From Pseudomonas graminis (lineage in GTDB: Bacteria; Pseudomonadota; Gammaproteobacteria; Pseudomonadales; Pseudomonadaceae): a stretch of DNA of 64,000 bases. Positions 1 to 8,094 of this stretch are shown here, piece after piece. The DNA lies in contig NZ_MTSB01000022.1 in the NCBI RefSeq assembly GCF_002093745.1, positions 5,851 through 69,850 on the forward strand, given 5' to 3'. Position 1 is the first letter of the stretch, and every line of letters starts with the position of its first letter. The notes below the pieces were generated by a model that saw only the letters and a program-made list of their open reading frames with translations, searched no databases and was not told the origin of the DNA. The position numbers and the translations under genes are program-made.

Positions 1-185
1 GCATAGCCATCAGCCATGTGCGTGGCAGCCTGCTCGTGGCGAACAAGGATATGGCTCACAGCCGGTTCTTTGAACAGGGCATCGTAGACATGCAGGAGGG
101 CACCACCCGGGTACCCATAGATATGCTCAACGCCTTCGTCACGCAAAAAGCGGACGACCATTTCAGCGCCAGATAAAAGCTCCAC
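1..185 (-). CDS. ilvI: Acetolactate synthase large subunit, 5' end only
   Basis: N-terminal 61 residues of the ThDP-dependent acetolactate synthase catalytic subunit, first common enzyme of Val/Leu/Ile synthesis. The protein begins [14 protein letters not shown] and runs into the family hallmark [11 protein letters not shown], then [13 protein letters not shown], the cofactor-binding start of the ThDP Pyr domain with its catalytic Glu. The start is GTG at 185, with a GAGGTGA ribosome site 8 nt upstream. The gene leaves the window at base 1. Close similarity to IlvI/IlvB N-termini makes the family secure; the isozyme is inferred from the usual ilvI-ilvH-ilvC locus of pseudomonads. Confidence 0.95.
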   Translation of the reverse strand, partial: MELLSGAEMVVRFLRDEGVEHIYGYPGGALLHVYDALFKEPAVSHILVRHEQAATHMADGY

Positions 186-583
186 GTTGTTCACCTCTAA
201 AACGCCAGAATACCGCCCACTCCGGGACGGGTCTTAATAGGTTTACTGCCAGCAGAGCATGAGCGACGGTGGTCGCCGACTACGTCAGCACTGACTGAGC
301 AAGTATTGGGATGTCCCTGAGTGTTGCGGAACATTCCCACCCAGCGCGAGGTAACGCGTTGCGGGTGTTACAGGTCGGCGCGGATGTGCGCCTCATGATC
401 TACCGAGAGGGTCTGCTTCTGGCAGTCCTTCTACAGCGAACTTTGGATTGTTGTGATTCCCCCCCTTCAAGTCAAGTCATCCGTGCGCTTTCTTGACGGC
501 GTGTCCATGAATTCGCACCGTTTCGGACTGAAATGCACCGTTATGGTAGTTTTCTGCCTGCACAGACCTCTCAAGGACCCGAC
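186..583. other. Divergent intergenic region upstream of ilvI
   Basis: About 400 bases with no gene I can support. It must hold the ilvI promoter and leader (minus strand) and the promoter of the DUF4124 gene (plus strand). On the minus strand a 38-codon frame from 396 to 280 ends DIPILAQSVLT and could be a leader peptide, but it has no strong ribosome site. I see no clear hairpin followed by a T-run, so attenuation is not shown. Confidence 0.3.
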
Positions 584-1000
584 ATGCATTGGATGATTCT
601 CGCCGCCGCACTGGCCATCAGCACGACCAGTCACGCCGCTTCAATCTATAAGTGGGTCGATGCTCAGGGCGTGACACACTTCGACGCCCAGCCGCCGACC
701 GGCCAGCAAGTGCAGGAAATCAACGTACAGACACCACCGCCTGCAGCCGCGCCCGACAAGCCTTCAGACGACGGTGCTGCACAGCAACGTGCGATTGACC
801 AGAAAGTCAAAACCCAGGTGAAGGCTCAGGAAGCCCAGCGGGCGCAGAACTGCGAAACCCTGCGCACCAATCTCGCGCAGTTGCAGAACAATCCGCGAGT
901 GCGCGAGCAAGTGGGTGGGGAGTCAAGGCGCCTGACGGATGAAAACCGCAAGACGCGCATTGAGGAAACCGAAAAGGCCATCAGCGAATTCTGTCGCTAG
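584..1000 (+). CDS. DUF4124 domain-containing secreted protein
   Basis: A 138-residue protein with a signal peptide (HWMILAAALAISTTSHAA) followed at once by the DUF4124 signature SIYKWVDAQGVTHFDAQPP. The rest is Gln/Lys/Glu-rich and probably helical, with a Cys in QNCETLR and another at the C-terminus. The ATG at 584 was chosen over one 17 codons upstream because it gives a clean signal peptide and has AAGGA about 10 nt before it. DUF4124 proteins are common periplasmic proteins of gammaproteobacteria with no established function; the exact role is unknown. Confidence 0.85.
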   Translation: MHWMILAAALAISTTSHAASIYKWVDAQGVTHFDAQPPTGQQVQEINVQTPPPAAAPDKPSDDGAAQQRAIDQKVKTQVKAQEAQRAQNCETLRTNLAQLQNNPRVREQVGGESRRLTDENRKTRIEETEKAISEFCR

Positions 1001-1009
1001 AAGGCTCGA

Positions 1010-1339
1010 TCAACGTGCCGCTGTGATCAGTTGATCGAATCGTGCCAGATGCTGTTGCAGCAATCGGGCCTCACCCTGGCGACCGGCATAGACCATCTCG
1101 GCCATTTCAAGAATGCCGGACGCATTGGGCAGCGGCAGGTCGTTCTCGAGAATGATCTTCATGCGTGGCAGGAAGATCCATTGCAGCCACTGGGCAAACT
1201 CAAGGGTATCGACGCTGAACGGCTCCTGGCTGGCGAGCGCCTGTTCGCTAGGCGGTGTGGCATCCCACCAGCCCAGCGCACGCAACTCACGCTCGATCAA
1301 CAGCAACTGTTCGGCAACTTCAGGCAAGCGCTGGTCCAT
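1010..1339 (-). CDS. YqcC family protein
   Basis: A 109-residue acidic, helical protein of the YqcC/DUF446 family, typical in length and in motifs: WWDATPPSEQAL near residue 25, FAQWLQWIFLPRM in the middle, and a C-terminal AEMVYAGRQGEARLLQQ. The function is not established. Its ATG overlaps the stop of the upstream lipoprotein gene by one base, so the two are translationally coupled and probably cotranscribed. A small helical bundle protein is what the sequence predicts; nothing visible suggests catalysis. Confidence 0.85.
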   Translation of the reverse strand: MDQRLPEVAEQLLLIERELRALGWWDATPPSEQALASQEPFSVDTLEFAQWLQWIFLPRMKIILENDLPLPNASGILEMAEMVYAGRQGEARLLQQHLARFDQLITAAR

Positions 1340-2082
1340 TAGCGCGCCTTCTGGCGGGCCAGAGCAGCACCGGCCGCATCACCCTGTTTCTCGCGCGACT
1401 GGGCAATCAACCCCCACAGACTGGCTTGAAGGCTGGCACGGCCATTGGCGTACGTCAGGCCGCGACGCGCCAGTTGCTCGGCCTGAGCGGCATCGCCCTG
1501 AGCCAGACGCACCTGCGCCAGTCGATAAAGCACTTGAGGCTCGCGCGGCGCCACACGCTGGGCGCGCTCAAGGCTGGAAGAGGCGCCGTTGAGATCGCCA
1601 CTGCCCTGTTGCTGCTGTGCCGTCGTGAGCAAGGCCAGTACGGGGCCATCAAGCTGCTCGTCCTCGGACAGGCCACCACCACTGGACGGGATACCCGTCG
1701 GTGCGGAAGCAGCCGGCATGCTGTAGCTGTTATTCGCCGGAGCCGGGCTGACCGGTGCCTGATTGACCGGAGCGGCATCGGCAGGAGGCGTATTGACACT
1801 GAAAGGCGCCTGACTGGCCGGGGCAGAGAAACTCTCTCCTGCGCCCGCACCACCGGCACCCGGCACCATCACCACGACACCCGAGTCCTGCGGCACGGCT
1901 TGAGGTTGCTGTTGGACCGGAGCAGTGTTGGCCCGGTTGGCGCCATTGCGCGAAGCGGCCACCCGCTCACCGTTGGACACCTTGGAACTCGAGTCCACGA
2001 CCGGAATCGAGCCACGTTCCACACTGGCGCAGCCGTTCAGCAAGGCCAGTGTCGTTAAAGCCGGAATCCACCATTTATTCAC
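1339..2082 (-). CDS. TPR-containing lipoprotein
   Basis: A 247-residue envelope protein. The N-terminus MNKWWIPALTTLALLNGC carries a lipobox (LLNGC), so Cys18 should be lipidated. Residues 20-150 are low-complexity, Ala/Pro/Ser/Gln-rich and probably unstructured. Residues 150-245 look like TPR helices (LERAQRVAPREPQVLYRLAQVRLAQGDAAQAEQLARRGL). It sits directly downstream of mrcB (17 bp gap) on the same strand and overlaps the YqcC gene by one base. The position next to PBP1B recurs in pseudomonads, so a role near peptidoglycan synthesis is possible but only inferred from context. Confidence 0.85.
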   Translation of the reverse strand: MNKWWIPALTTLALLNGCASVERGSIPVVDSSSKVSNGERVAASRNGANRANTAPVQQQPQAVPQDSGVVVMVPGAGGAGAGESFSAPASQAPFSVNTPPADAAPVNQAPVSPAPANNSYSMPAASAPTGIPSSGGGLSEDEQLDGPVLALLTTAQQQQGSGDLNGASSSLERAQRVAPREPQVLYRLAQVRLAQGDAAQAEQLARRGLTYANGRASLQASLWGLIAQSREKQGDAAGAALARQKAR

Positions 2083-2099
2083 TTAAAAACCTCGATTGC

Positions 2100-4421
2100 C
2101 TAGTTCAACCAACCTTTGACCCAGTCCATCACCTCAGTGGCCGGTGCTGGAGCGCCGCCGCATGTTGCGCCCGGCTGGGGTTCACTGCCGCGAATATACG
2201 GCATCTGCACTGCATTCGGGCAGCTGGCATCCGAACCCTGCCCCGTCTGCGAATCAACCCACGCCTGAACCACGTTGTCCGGCATCGCCATGTCGAGCGG
2301 CAACGGATTGGCTTTACGCATGAAGCTGGTCCAGACCTGCAAGGCACCGGTCGCGCCGGTAAACGGGGTTTTACCGTTATCGTCACGGCCCATCCACACC
2401 ACTGCCAGCAGATCCTGGCTGAAACCGGCAAACCAGCTGTCGCGAGAATCATTACTGGTCCCGGTCTTGCCGGCCAGGTTCAACGAGCTCGGCAACACGT
2501 TGTAAACAGATTTGCCCGTCCCTTCGCGCATCACGCGCTGCATCGCATTCTGCACCAGGTAAATGGCACCCGGATCGAAGCGTTGCTCGATCTTGAACGG
2601 ATAACGCTTGAGCGGTTCGCCTTCGGCAGTCAATACGCTGCGGATACCGCGCATCGGCGTATTGAACCCGCCGCTGGCGATGGTCTGATACATGGTGGCG
2701 ACTTCCATCGGACTCAAGCCACCCGCGCCCAGCAACATCGACGGATAAGCAGGCCACTCACGTGTCACGCCCAGTTTGGCCAATGTCTTGAAGACCGTCG
2801 GAATGCCCAGCTCCAGGCCCAGTTTGGCGGTCGACAGGTTGTAGGAGTGCGCCAGCCCCTGATACAGGAAGATATTGCCGTGGGACTTGTGATCGTAGTT
2901 CTGCGGTTTCCAGACCTGACCGTCTGCGCCTTTGACCTGGAAAAGCTCGTCGGCGATCCAGCTGGTCAGCGTGTACTGGCTCGGACGCTCCAGTGCCGTC
3001 AGGTAGATCGCCGGTTTGACCAGCGAGCCAATCGGGCGTACCGCATCGATAGCACGATTGAAGCCTGAGAAACCTGCCTCGCGGCCGCCGATCAGAGCCT
3101 GCACTTCGCCGGTCTCCGGGTTGGTGACGACCATGCCCGCTTCGACCTCATCAACGCCCTTGCGCCCGGCGAGCTTTTTGAACGTGTCGTCCATCGCTGC
3201 CTGGGACTTCATCTGCAGGATCGGATCGAAGCTGGTGAAGATACGCAGCCCCTCCTCGGTCAAGTCTTCGTCGCGATAGTCTTCGCGCAACTGACGCTTG
3301 ACCAGGTCCAGAAAAGCCGGGAACGAGCTGTCGGCGAGCGTGCCGGTCTTGGTCACGCCCAGCGGCATCTTTTTGGCTGCCGCAACGACTTCCGGCGTGG
3401 CGACACCTTGCTGTTCGAACAAGTCGAGCACCAGATTACGTCGCTCCAGCGCACGCTCAGGGTTGCGACGCGGGTTATAGAAGGATGGCCCTTTGACCAG
3501 ACCGACCAGCATCGCCACCTGATGGATTTTCAGCTCGGACAGCGGCTGACTGAAGAAATACTGGCTGGCCAGACCGAAGCCGTGAACGGCACGCTGACCA
3601 TCCTGACCGACGAACACCTCATTGAGGTAAGCCTCAAGAATTTCCTGCTTGCTGTAATGAATCTCCAGCAAGATGGCCATCATGGCTTCGGTCAGCTTGC
3701 GGGTCAGGCTGCGCTCGTTGGTCAGGTAGAAGTTCTTGACCAACTGCTGGGTCAGCGTACTGCCGCCCTGACGCATCTGCCCTTGCGAGGTATTGACCCA
3801 CATCGCCCGGGCAATGGACTTGGGAGACACGCCGAAGTGGTGATAGAAATCACGATCCTCGACCGCCACCAGCCCGTCGAGCAGATACGGCGGTGCCTGA
3901 TCGAGCTTGATCAGGATCCGGTCTTCGAGGTTCTTCGGGTACAGACCGCCGATCAGCAGCGGCTCGAGCCGTGCCACGGCCAGTTTTGCGCCGTTGCCTG
4001 AAGACAGGTCGGCCACATAATCGCCGGAAAACCGTACGCGCACCTGCTGCGCGGCGTCGGTGCCTTCGTAGAACTGGAAACCTCGGGTGTTGAGATCAAC
4101 CGTATTGCCGTTGACTGCCGCAGCGCCCGGACCATTGGCCACGCTCTCACGGCGATAGCCCAATGCATCCAGTTCGATAAGAAAATCATCGCGGCTGAGC
4201 TTTTGCCCGACGAACAGCTCCAGCGGCCGGGCATAGACCTTTGCAGGAATCGTCCAGCGCTTGCCGGAAAACTTCTCCTGAACGATAGCATCGAGATAAA
4301 TAGCCAGACCGCCCAGCAGAACCAGGCCGACAATACCAAGCTTCAACGCCCAGCCCAGCCATTTGTTAAGGCTGCGGGGAGGTTGTTTTTTTGAGGAACG
4401 AGAGGTGCGGGATCGAGTCAT
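2100..4421 (-). CDS. mrcB: Penicillin-binding protein 1B, bifunctional
   Basis: Class A PBP of 773 residues that polymerises lipid II and cross-links the glycan strands at the inner membrane. Order: short basic cytoplasmic tail, one membrane helix (about 27-46), UB2H-like region (about 65-150), GT51 glycosyltransferase with catalytic Glu188 in VEDRDFYHHFG and GGSTLTQQLVKN, then the transpeptidase with Ser466-x-x-Lys469 (RPIGSLVKP), Ser526-Tyr-Asn and Lys652-Thr-Gly (GKTGTSNDSRDSW). All catalytic motifs are intact. A TATAAT lies only about 10 nt upstream of the ATG and no good Shine-Dalgarno is seen, so the transcript from that box would be nearly leaderless. Confidence 0.97.
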   Translation of the reverse strand: MTRSRTSRSSKKQPPRSLNKWLGWALKLGIVGLVLLGGLAIYLDAIVQEKFSGKRWTIPAKVYARPLELFVGQKLSRDDFLIELDALGYRRESVANGPGAAAVNGNTVDLNTRGFQFYEGTDAAQQVRVRFSGDYVADLSSGNGAKLAVARLEPLLIGGLYPKNLEDRILIKLDQAPPYLLDGLVAVEDRDFYHHFGVSPKSIARAMWVNTSQGQMRQGGSTLTQQLVKNFYLTNERSLTRKLTEAMMAILLEIHYSKQEILEAYLNEVFVGQDGQRAVHGFGLASQYFFSQPLSELKIHQVAMLVGLVKGPSFYNPRRNPERALERRNLVLDLFEQQGVATPEVVAAAKKMPLGVTKTGTLADSSFPAFLDLVKRQLREDYRDEDLTEEGLRIFTSFDPILQMKSQAAMDDTFKKLAGRKGVDEVEAGMVVTNPETGEVQALIGGREAGFSGFNRAIDAVRPIGSLVKPAIYLTALERPSQYTLTSWIADELFQVKGADGQVWKPQNYDHKSHGNIFLYQGLAHSYNLSTAKLGLELGIPTVFKTLAKLGVTREWPAYPSMLLGAGGLSPMEVATMYQTIASGGFNTPMRGIRSVLTAEGEPLKRYPFKIEQRFDPGAIYLVQNAMQRVMREGTGKSVYNVLPSSLNLAGKTGTSNDSRDSWFAGFSQDLLAVVWMGRDDNGKTPFTGATGALQVWTSFMRKANPLPLDMAMPDNVVQAWVDSQTGQGSDASCPNAVQMPYIRGSEPQPGATCGGAPAPATEVMDWVKGWLN

Positions 4422-4551
4422 GGGCGCGGATTATACGCACTTTACCGAGGATCGACAGACGCCCGAGCAGCCGGTTTGCAGCCCGGCGCCAAGCGGCCAT
4501 AATAGCGGCATCCAGTACTTACATTTTGTACACATTCCTGAAGGATCGCTC

Positions 4552-6090
4552 GTGAGCCAGTCTTTGATTGCAGCACTGCAGAACCCTGCCCTTTTCCCCC
4601 ATCCGGTGGAAAACTTCCAGGTCATCGAAACACACATTTCGTGGGTTCTGCTGACGGGTCCTTACGCTTACAAAATCAAAAAGCCGATGAACTTCGGCTT
4701 CCTGGATTTCACCACACTGGCCCTGCGCGAACATTTCTGCCACGAAGAGCTGCGCCTGAACCGGCGCACCACCGACGATCTGTATATCGACGTCCTGCCG
4801 ATTACCGGTTCGGCCGAGGCGCCGCAATTGGGCGGTGATGGCGAAGTCATCGAATACGCGCTCAAGATGCGCCAGTTTTCGCAGGACGGCTTGCTCAGCA
4901 CGCTGCAGGCCAATGGCGAGTTGACCACTGCCCACATCGACGAACTGGCAGGCCAGATTGCCGCATTCCACCTCGACTCGCCGCGCGTAACCAGCGAAAG
5001 CGAGCTTGGTTCACCTGACAGCGTCATGGCGCCAGTCATACAAAACTTTGAGCAGATTCGTCCGCTGATCAGTGAAAAGTCCGACCTGGCTCAGCTTGAT
5101 GCCTTGCAGGCCTGGGCCGAATCGAGCTTTGCCCGACTCAACCCCTTGCTGGCTCAACGCAAGGCAGACGGGTTCATCCGCGAATGCCACGGTGATATCC
5201 ATTTGGGAAACGCCACCGTGATCGACGGCAACGTCGTGTTGTTCGACTGCATCGAATTCAATGAGCCGTTTCGCAAGACGGACGTCTATGCCGACATCGG
5301 CTTCCTGGCGATGGACCTTGAAGACCGGGGGCTTAAATCGCTGTCCCGACGCCTCATCAGTCAATACCTGGAAGTCACCGGCGACTATGACGGCCTGGAA
5401 CTGTTGAATTTCTACAAAGCCTACCGCGCGATGGTCCGCGCCAAGGTGGCGCTGTTCAGCCAGGCACCCGACGCCGATGGTCTGCAGCGCGCCGCCACGC
5501 TGCGCCAGTACCGCAACTATGCCAATCTGGCCGAAAGTTACAGCGCCATTCCTTCACCGTTTCTGGCGATCACCCACGGCGTATCTGCTGTCGGCAAGAG
5601 CCACGTTGCCCTGCGTCTGGTGGAGTCACTGGGCGCCGTCCGTCTGCGTTCAGATATCGAGCGCAAGCGCCTGTTCGCCGGGCGCGATCAGGATATCTAT
5701 GGCAGCCAGGCCAACATCGAAACCTATGCCCGCCTGCACGAACTGGCCGGCAAGACCTTGCGCGCCGGTTTCTCGGTCGTAATCGACGCCACTTACCTCA
5801 AGCACGACCAACGCGACGCGGCAGCAAAAATAGCTGAAAACACCGGCGTTCCGTTTCTGATCCTTGATTGCGAAGCACCAAAGGCCGTGATCGCCGGCTG
5901 GCTCGCGCAGCGGCAGGCACAGAACAACGACCCTTCCGACGCAACACTGGAGGTCATCGAGGCTCAACAGGCCAATCGCGAACCACTGGGCGCAGACGAA
6001 ATCCTGCACAGCAAGAAGGTGGCGACCAACGTCAGCAGTGACATGGACAACCTGATCGACAATCTTCGCCAGCGCCTGCCAGGCCTTTAA
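4552..6090 (+). CDS. Aminoglycoside phosphotransferase-like / P-loop kinase fusion protein
   Basis: A two-domain protein of 512 residues. The first ~330 residues resemble the APH/choline kinase fold, with the catalytic-loop equivalent ECHGDIHLGN and a DFG-like region VLFDCIEFNEPFR. The C-terminal ~180 residues form a P-loop kinase of the AAA_33 type with Walker A GVSAVGKSH. This architecture is widespread but uncharacterised; true aminoglycoside resistance is not implied. The GTG at 4552 is chosen because it has GAAGGA about 10 nt upstream and leaves a 130-bp divergent promoter region with mrcB; an earlier in-frame start at 4363 would run through the mrcB start. Confidence 0.85.
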   Translation: MSQSLIAALQNPALFPHPVENFQVIETHISWVLLTGPYAYKIKKPMNFGFLDFTTLALREHFCHEELRLNRRTTDDLYIDVLPITGSAEAPQLGGDGEVIEYALKMRQFSQDGLLSTLQANGELTTAHIDELAGQIAAFHLDSPRVTSESELGSPDSVMAPVIQNFEQIRPLISEKSDLAQLDALQAWAESSFARLNPLLAQRKADGFIRECHGDIHLGNATVIDGNVVLFDCIEFNEPFRKTDVYADIGFLAMDLEDRGLKSLSRRLISQYLEVTGDYDGLELLNFYKAYRAMVRAKVALFSQAPDADGLQRAATLRQYRNYANLAESYSAIPSPFLAITHGVSAVGKSHVALRLVESLGAVRLRSDIERKRLFAGRDQDIYGSQANIETYARLHELAGKTLRAGFSVVIDATYLKHDQRDAAAKIAENTGVPFLILDCEAPKAVIAGWLAQRQAQNNDPSDATLEVIEAQQANREPLGADEILHSKKVATNVSSDMDNLIDNLRQRLPGL

Positions 6091-6101
6091 AACCAATGCA
6101 T

Positions 6102-6130
6102 GGCCGTTGAGCGGGTAGCGCTTCACGGCC
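6102..6130 (+). terminator. Imperfect hairpin after the kinase gene
   Basis: Inverted repeat GGCCGTTGAGCG / CGCTTCACGGCC with a short loop, starting 12 bp after the stop at 6090. It has two internal mismatches and no following T-run, so termination is only a possibility. Confidence 0.35.
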
Positions 6131-6145
6131 TCACAATGGTGGCGA

Positions 6146-6151
6146 TATAAT
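6146..6151 (+). promoter_or_regulatory. Candidate -10 box of the pentapeptide gene
   Basis: TATAAT, flanked by the inverted repeat GTGGCG / CGCCAC. Transcription would begin near 6158. This makes an ATG at 6150 impossible as the translation start and supports the ATG at 6186. No strong -35 hexamer is apparent. Confidence 0.5.
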
Positions 6152-6185
6152 GGCGCCACAATTCCAACGCAATCACGAGGCCGTC

Positions 6186-6530
6186 ATGAGCCAGCCCAAA
6201 CACATTGACTCACCGCTTTACATGCTGCTGCGCAAGGATGATGTCGAAGGTTTCAATCAGGAGAAACCACGAACCGGCACCATCGATATGGTCGGAGGCG
6301 ATTTCCGGGGGCTGGACCTGCGTTTGCTGGATACCACAGGCATCGATTTCACCGACGCCTATTTCCGGTCCGCCGACCTGCGCGGCCTGGATTTGCGCAA
6401 CACGCCGCTGGAAGGTGCGAGCATCGCCCATGCGCAGATATCGGGTGTATTTTTCCCCGCAGAACTTTCGGCTGACGAGATTCTGATGTCGGTCAACTTC
6501 GGCACGCGCTTGCGCTATCGCACCCGCTGA
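6186..6530 (+). CDS. Pentapeptide repeat-containing protein
   Basis: A small protein of 114 residues. The middle holds about eight tandem pentapeptide units of A(D/N)LxX type (GGDFRGLDLRLLDT, FTDAYFRSADLRGLDLR, PLEGASIAHAQISG), which fold as a right-handed quadrilateral beta helix. The C-terminus (PAELSADEILMSVNFGTRLRYRTR) is a conserved tail in pseudomonad homologues. The start at 6186 has ACGAGG upstream; the earlier in-frame ATG at 6150 overlaps a promoter-like TATAAT. It lies just upstream of prrF. The function is unknown. Confidence 0.85.
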   Translation: MSQPKHIDSPLYMLLRKDDVEGFNQEKPRTGTIDMVGGDFRGLDLRLLDTTGIDFTDAYFRSADLRGLDLRNTPLEGASIAHAQISGVFFPAELSADEILMSVNFGTRLRYRTR

Positions 6531-6575
6531 ACCGATTGACGTTGCAGCCCGATCAAGACCCGGGCAAAAGAAACG

Positions 6576-6607
6576 TTGACTTACAAATGAGAATCGTTAT
6601 GATTATC
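6576..6607 (+). promoter_or_regulatory. prrF promoter with overlapping Fur box
   Basis: A -35 TTGACT (6576-6581) and a -10 TATGAT (6598-6603) are separated by 16 bp. The stretch ACAAATGAGAATCGTTATG (6583-6601) matches the 19-bp Fur consensus at 13 of 19 positions and lies between and over the promoter elements. Fur-Fe(II) should block transcription in iron-replete cells, as known for PrrF RNAs. Confidence 0.85.
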
Positions 6608-6610
6608 ACA

Positions 6611-6723
6611 TCCAGTCGCGAGACTGGCCGGTAGCCTGAAAGACCTTGGTTCGGACTTTCGGATTATCTCCTCATCAGGCTAATCACGGTTTTTGACCCG
6701 GCTTTTTGCCGGGTCTTTTTTTT
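6611..6723 (+). ncRNA. prrF: PrrF iron-responsive small RNA
   Basis: An approximately 113-nt sRNA, recognised by its highly conserved core TATCTCCTCATCAGGCTAAT followed by CACGGTTTTTGACCCGGC. PrrF RNAs are the Pseudomonas functional counterpart of RyhB: with Hfq they repress mRNAs of iron-rich proteins when iron is low. The 5' part (CCAGTCGCGAGACTGG) can form a stem-loop, the conserved core is the single-stranded target-pairing region, and the 3' end is a strong terminator. P. aeruginosa has two tandem copies at its locus; only one is present here. The 5' end is placed about 8 nt after the -10 box. Confidence 0.93.
6695..6723 (+). terminator. Rho-independent terminator of prrF
   Basis: Perfect 8-bp stem GACCCGGC / GCCGGGTC with a TTTTT loop, followed by eight T residues. 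It is also the Hfq-type 3' end expected for an sRNA. Confidence 0.95.
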
Positions 6724-6754
6724 GCCCGCAAAACAGTAGAACAACGTAAAGGCT

Positions 6755-7534
6755 TCAAAAGCCTCTGTGCCCCATCTCGACCAGGCCCAGTCTCGCCAGC
6801 AGATCGTCCAGCAAGCTGGAGCCCCCCAACCGCACGCGTCCTGCATTGACCCAGTGCGGACCAAACCGGGCACGGGCAAGCGCCATGTAAGACCGCACTT
6901 CTTCAAACGTGCGAATTCCACCTGCAACCTTGAACCCTGCCTGCCCGCCAACATCGGCAATCGCCCCCAGCATGATCCGCGCAGCCTGAGGCGTCACGTG
7001 CGCAACCGCCTTGCCAGTACTGGTCTTGATAAAGTCTGCACCGGCCTCGATCGCATCGCGACAAGCGTCGAGGATTATCTGCGAATCGCGCAGATCGCCG
7101 GTTTCGAGCGTGGCCGTCAACGCAGACTGTTTGCCGCAGAGCGATACGCACGCCGCCAACAGCTCGATACCGGCCTGTCGATCTCCGCCCAGCAGCGCGC
7201 GAAAGGGGTAAACGACGTCAATTTCATCCGCCCCGGACATCAGAGACGCACGAACTTCGGAAAGCACCGACGCGATATTGCTGCCGCCGTGAGGAAAATT
7301 GACGGTGGCAACCACCTTGATGTTCCTCGCCAGCATCCGATCCAGCGTGGTGCGTGCCAGGCACACAAAGCGAGGCTGGACACAAACGGCAGCGACCGGC
7401 CCGACGGGCGTCCACGCCCGCTGGCAAATGCCGACAATACGCTGCTCAGTGTCATCGGTATTGAGGGCAAACAACTCCAGCAATCCTATCGCCTGGCGCG
7501 CCAGCCGCTCCTCATCTGCAGTTAGCTCTTTCAT
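6755..7534 (-). CDS. deoC: Deoxyribose-phosphate aldolase
   Basis: Class I aldolase of 259 residues that cleaves 2-deoxyribose-5-phosphate to glyceraldehyde-3-phosphate and acetaldehyde in deoxynucleoside catabolism. The Schiff-base Lys lies in GADFIKTSTGKA, the proton-relay region includes MSGADEIDVVYP and the phosphate site is FKVAGGIRT. The start at 7534 gives the typical N-terminus MKELTADEERLA and has GGGAAG upstream; a longer frame to 7615 adds 27 unrelated residues. It stands alone here, without the other deo genes, tail to tail with prrF. Confidence 0.93.
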   Translation of the reverse strand: MKELTADEERLARQAIGLLELFALNTDDTEQRIVGICQRAWTPVGPVAAVCVQPRFVCLARTTLDRMLARNIKVVATVNFPHGGSNIASVLSEVRASLMSGADEIDVVYPFRALLGGDRQAGIELLAACVSLCGKQSALTATLETGDLRDSQIILDACRDAIEAGADFIKTSTGKAVAHVTPQAARIMLGAIADVGGQAGFKVAGGIRTFEEVRSYMALARARFGPHWVNAGRVRLGGSSLLDDLLARLGLVEMGHRGF

Positions 7535-7734
7535 GGTCTTCCCGTTCTGTAGCGGTTTGCAGAACGGTATACGGCCTCGCGGGCCAACGGACGCTGACGG
7601 CACGCTGCGAGACAAGACCTACACAAACACAGGAAGAATCCGACGTAACCTGTGTCCGCAAAAGCGACAGCCCGAAGAGTCTGTCAAACTGCTCCGGCCG
7701 AGTCCCGGCCCGACCATCGCTCTCTGGAGGCGTC

Positions 7735-8073
7735 TTGATATTCCTTTGCCCCTCGTCGCAGTTGCCGGAAGCCCAGAGCAGGGGTTTCGAGTCAGGCGCG
7801 CACTCGCTGCTGGCGGTCCGTCGTCAGGGCAAGGTGTTCATCTATGAAAACCGCTGCCCGCATCGCGGTATCCCACTGGAATGGCAACCGGATCAGTTTC
7901 TGGACAGCAGTGCCAGCCTGATCCAGTGCGCCACCCACGGTGCGCTTTTTTTGATCGAGAATGGCGAGTGCGTATCGGGGCCTTGTGAAGGTCAGTCACT
8001 GAACGCACTGAAATGCCATGAGGACAGGCATGGGATATGGATATCACTGCCTTCAGCAGATGAAGATCACTGA
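7735..8073 (+). CDS. Rieske [2Fe-2S] domain protein
   Basis: A small single-domain Rieske protein (112 residues) with both cluster-binding boxes: CPHRGIPLEW (Cys-x-His) and CATHGALFLIENGECVSGPC (Cys-x-x-His). It resembles the stand-alone Rieske ferredoxins that pass electrons to oxygenases, but no oxygenase gene is near. Translation starts at a TTG (7735) preceded by TGGAGG, an uncommon start that the ribosome site decides. It is convergent with sfsA, with only 21 bp between the stops. The redox partner is unknown. Confidence 0.88.
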   Translation: MIFLCPSSQLPEAQSRGFESGAHSLLAVRRQGKVFIYENRCPHRGIPLEWQPDQFLDSSASLIQCATHGALFLIENGECVSGPCEGQSLNALKCHEDRHGIWISLPSADEDH

Positions 8074-8094
8074 GCCACAGGCGACATGAATGCC

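Noticed and set aside
311-496. 61-codon plus-strand frame upstream of the DUF4124 gene
   Set aside because: No ribosome site, atypical codons and it lies in the expected ilvI promoter/leader region.
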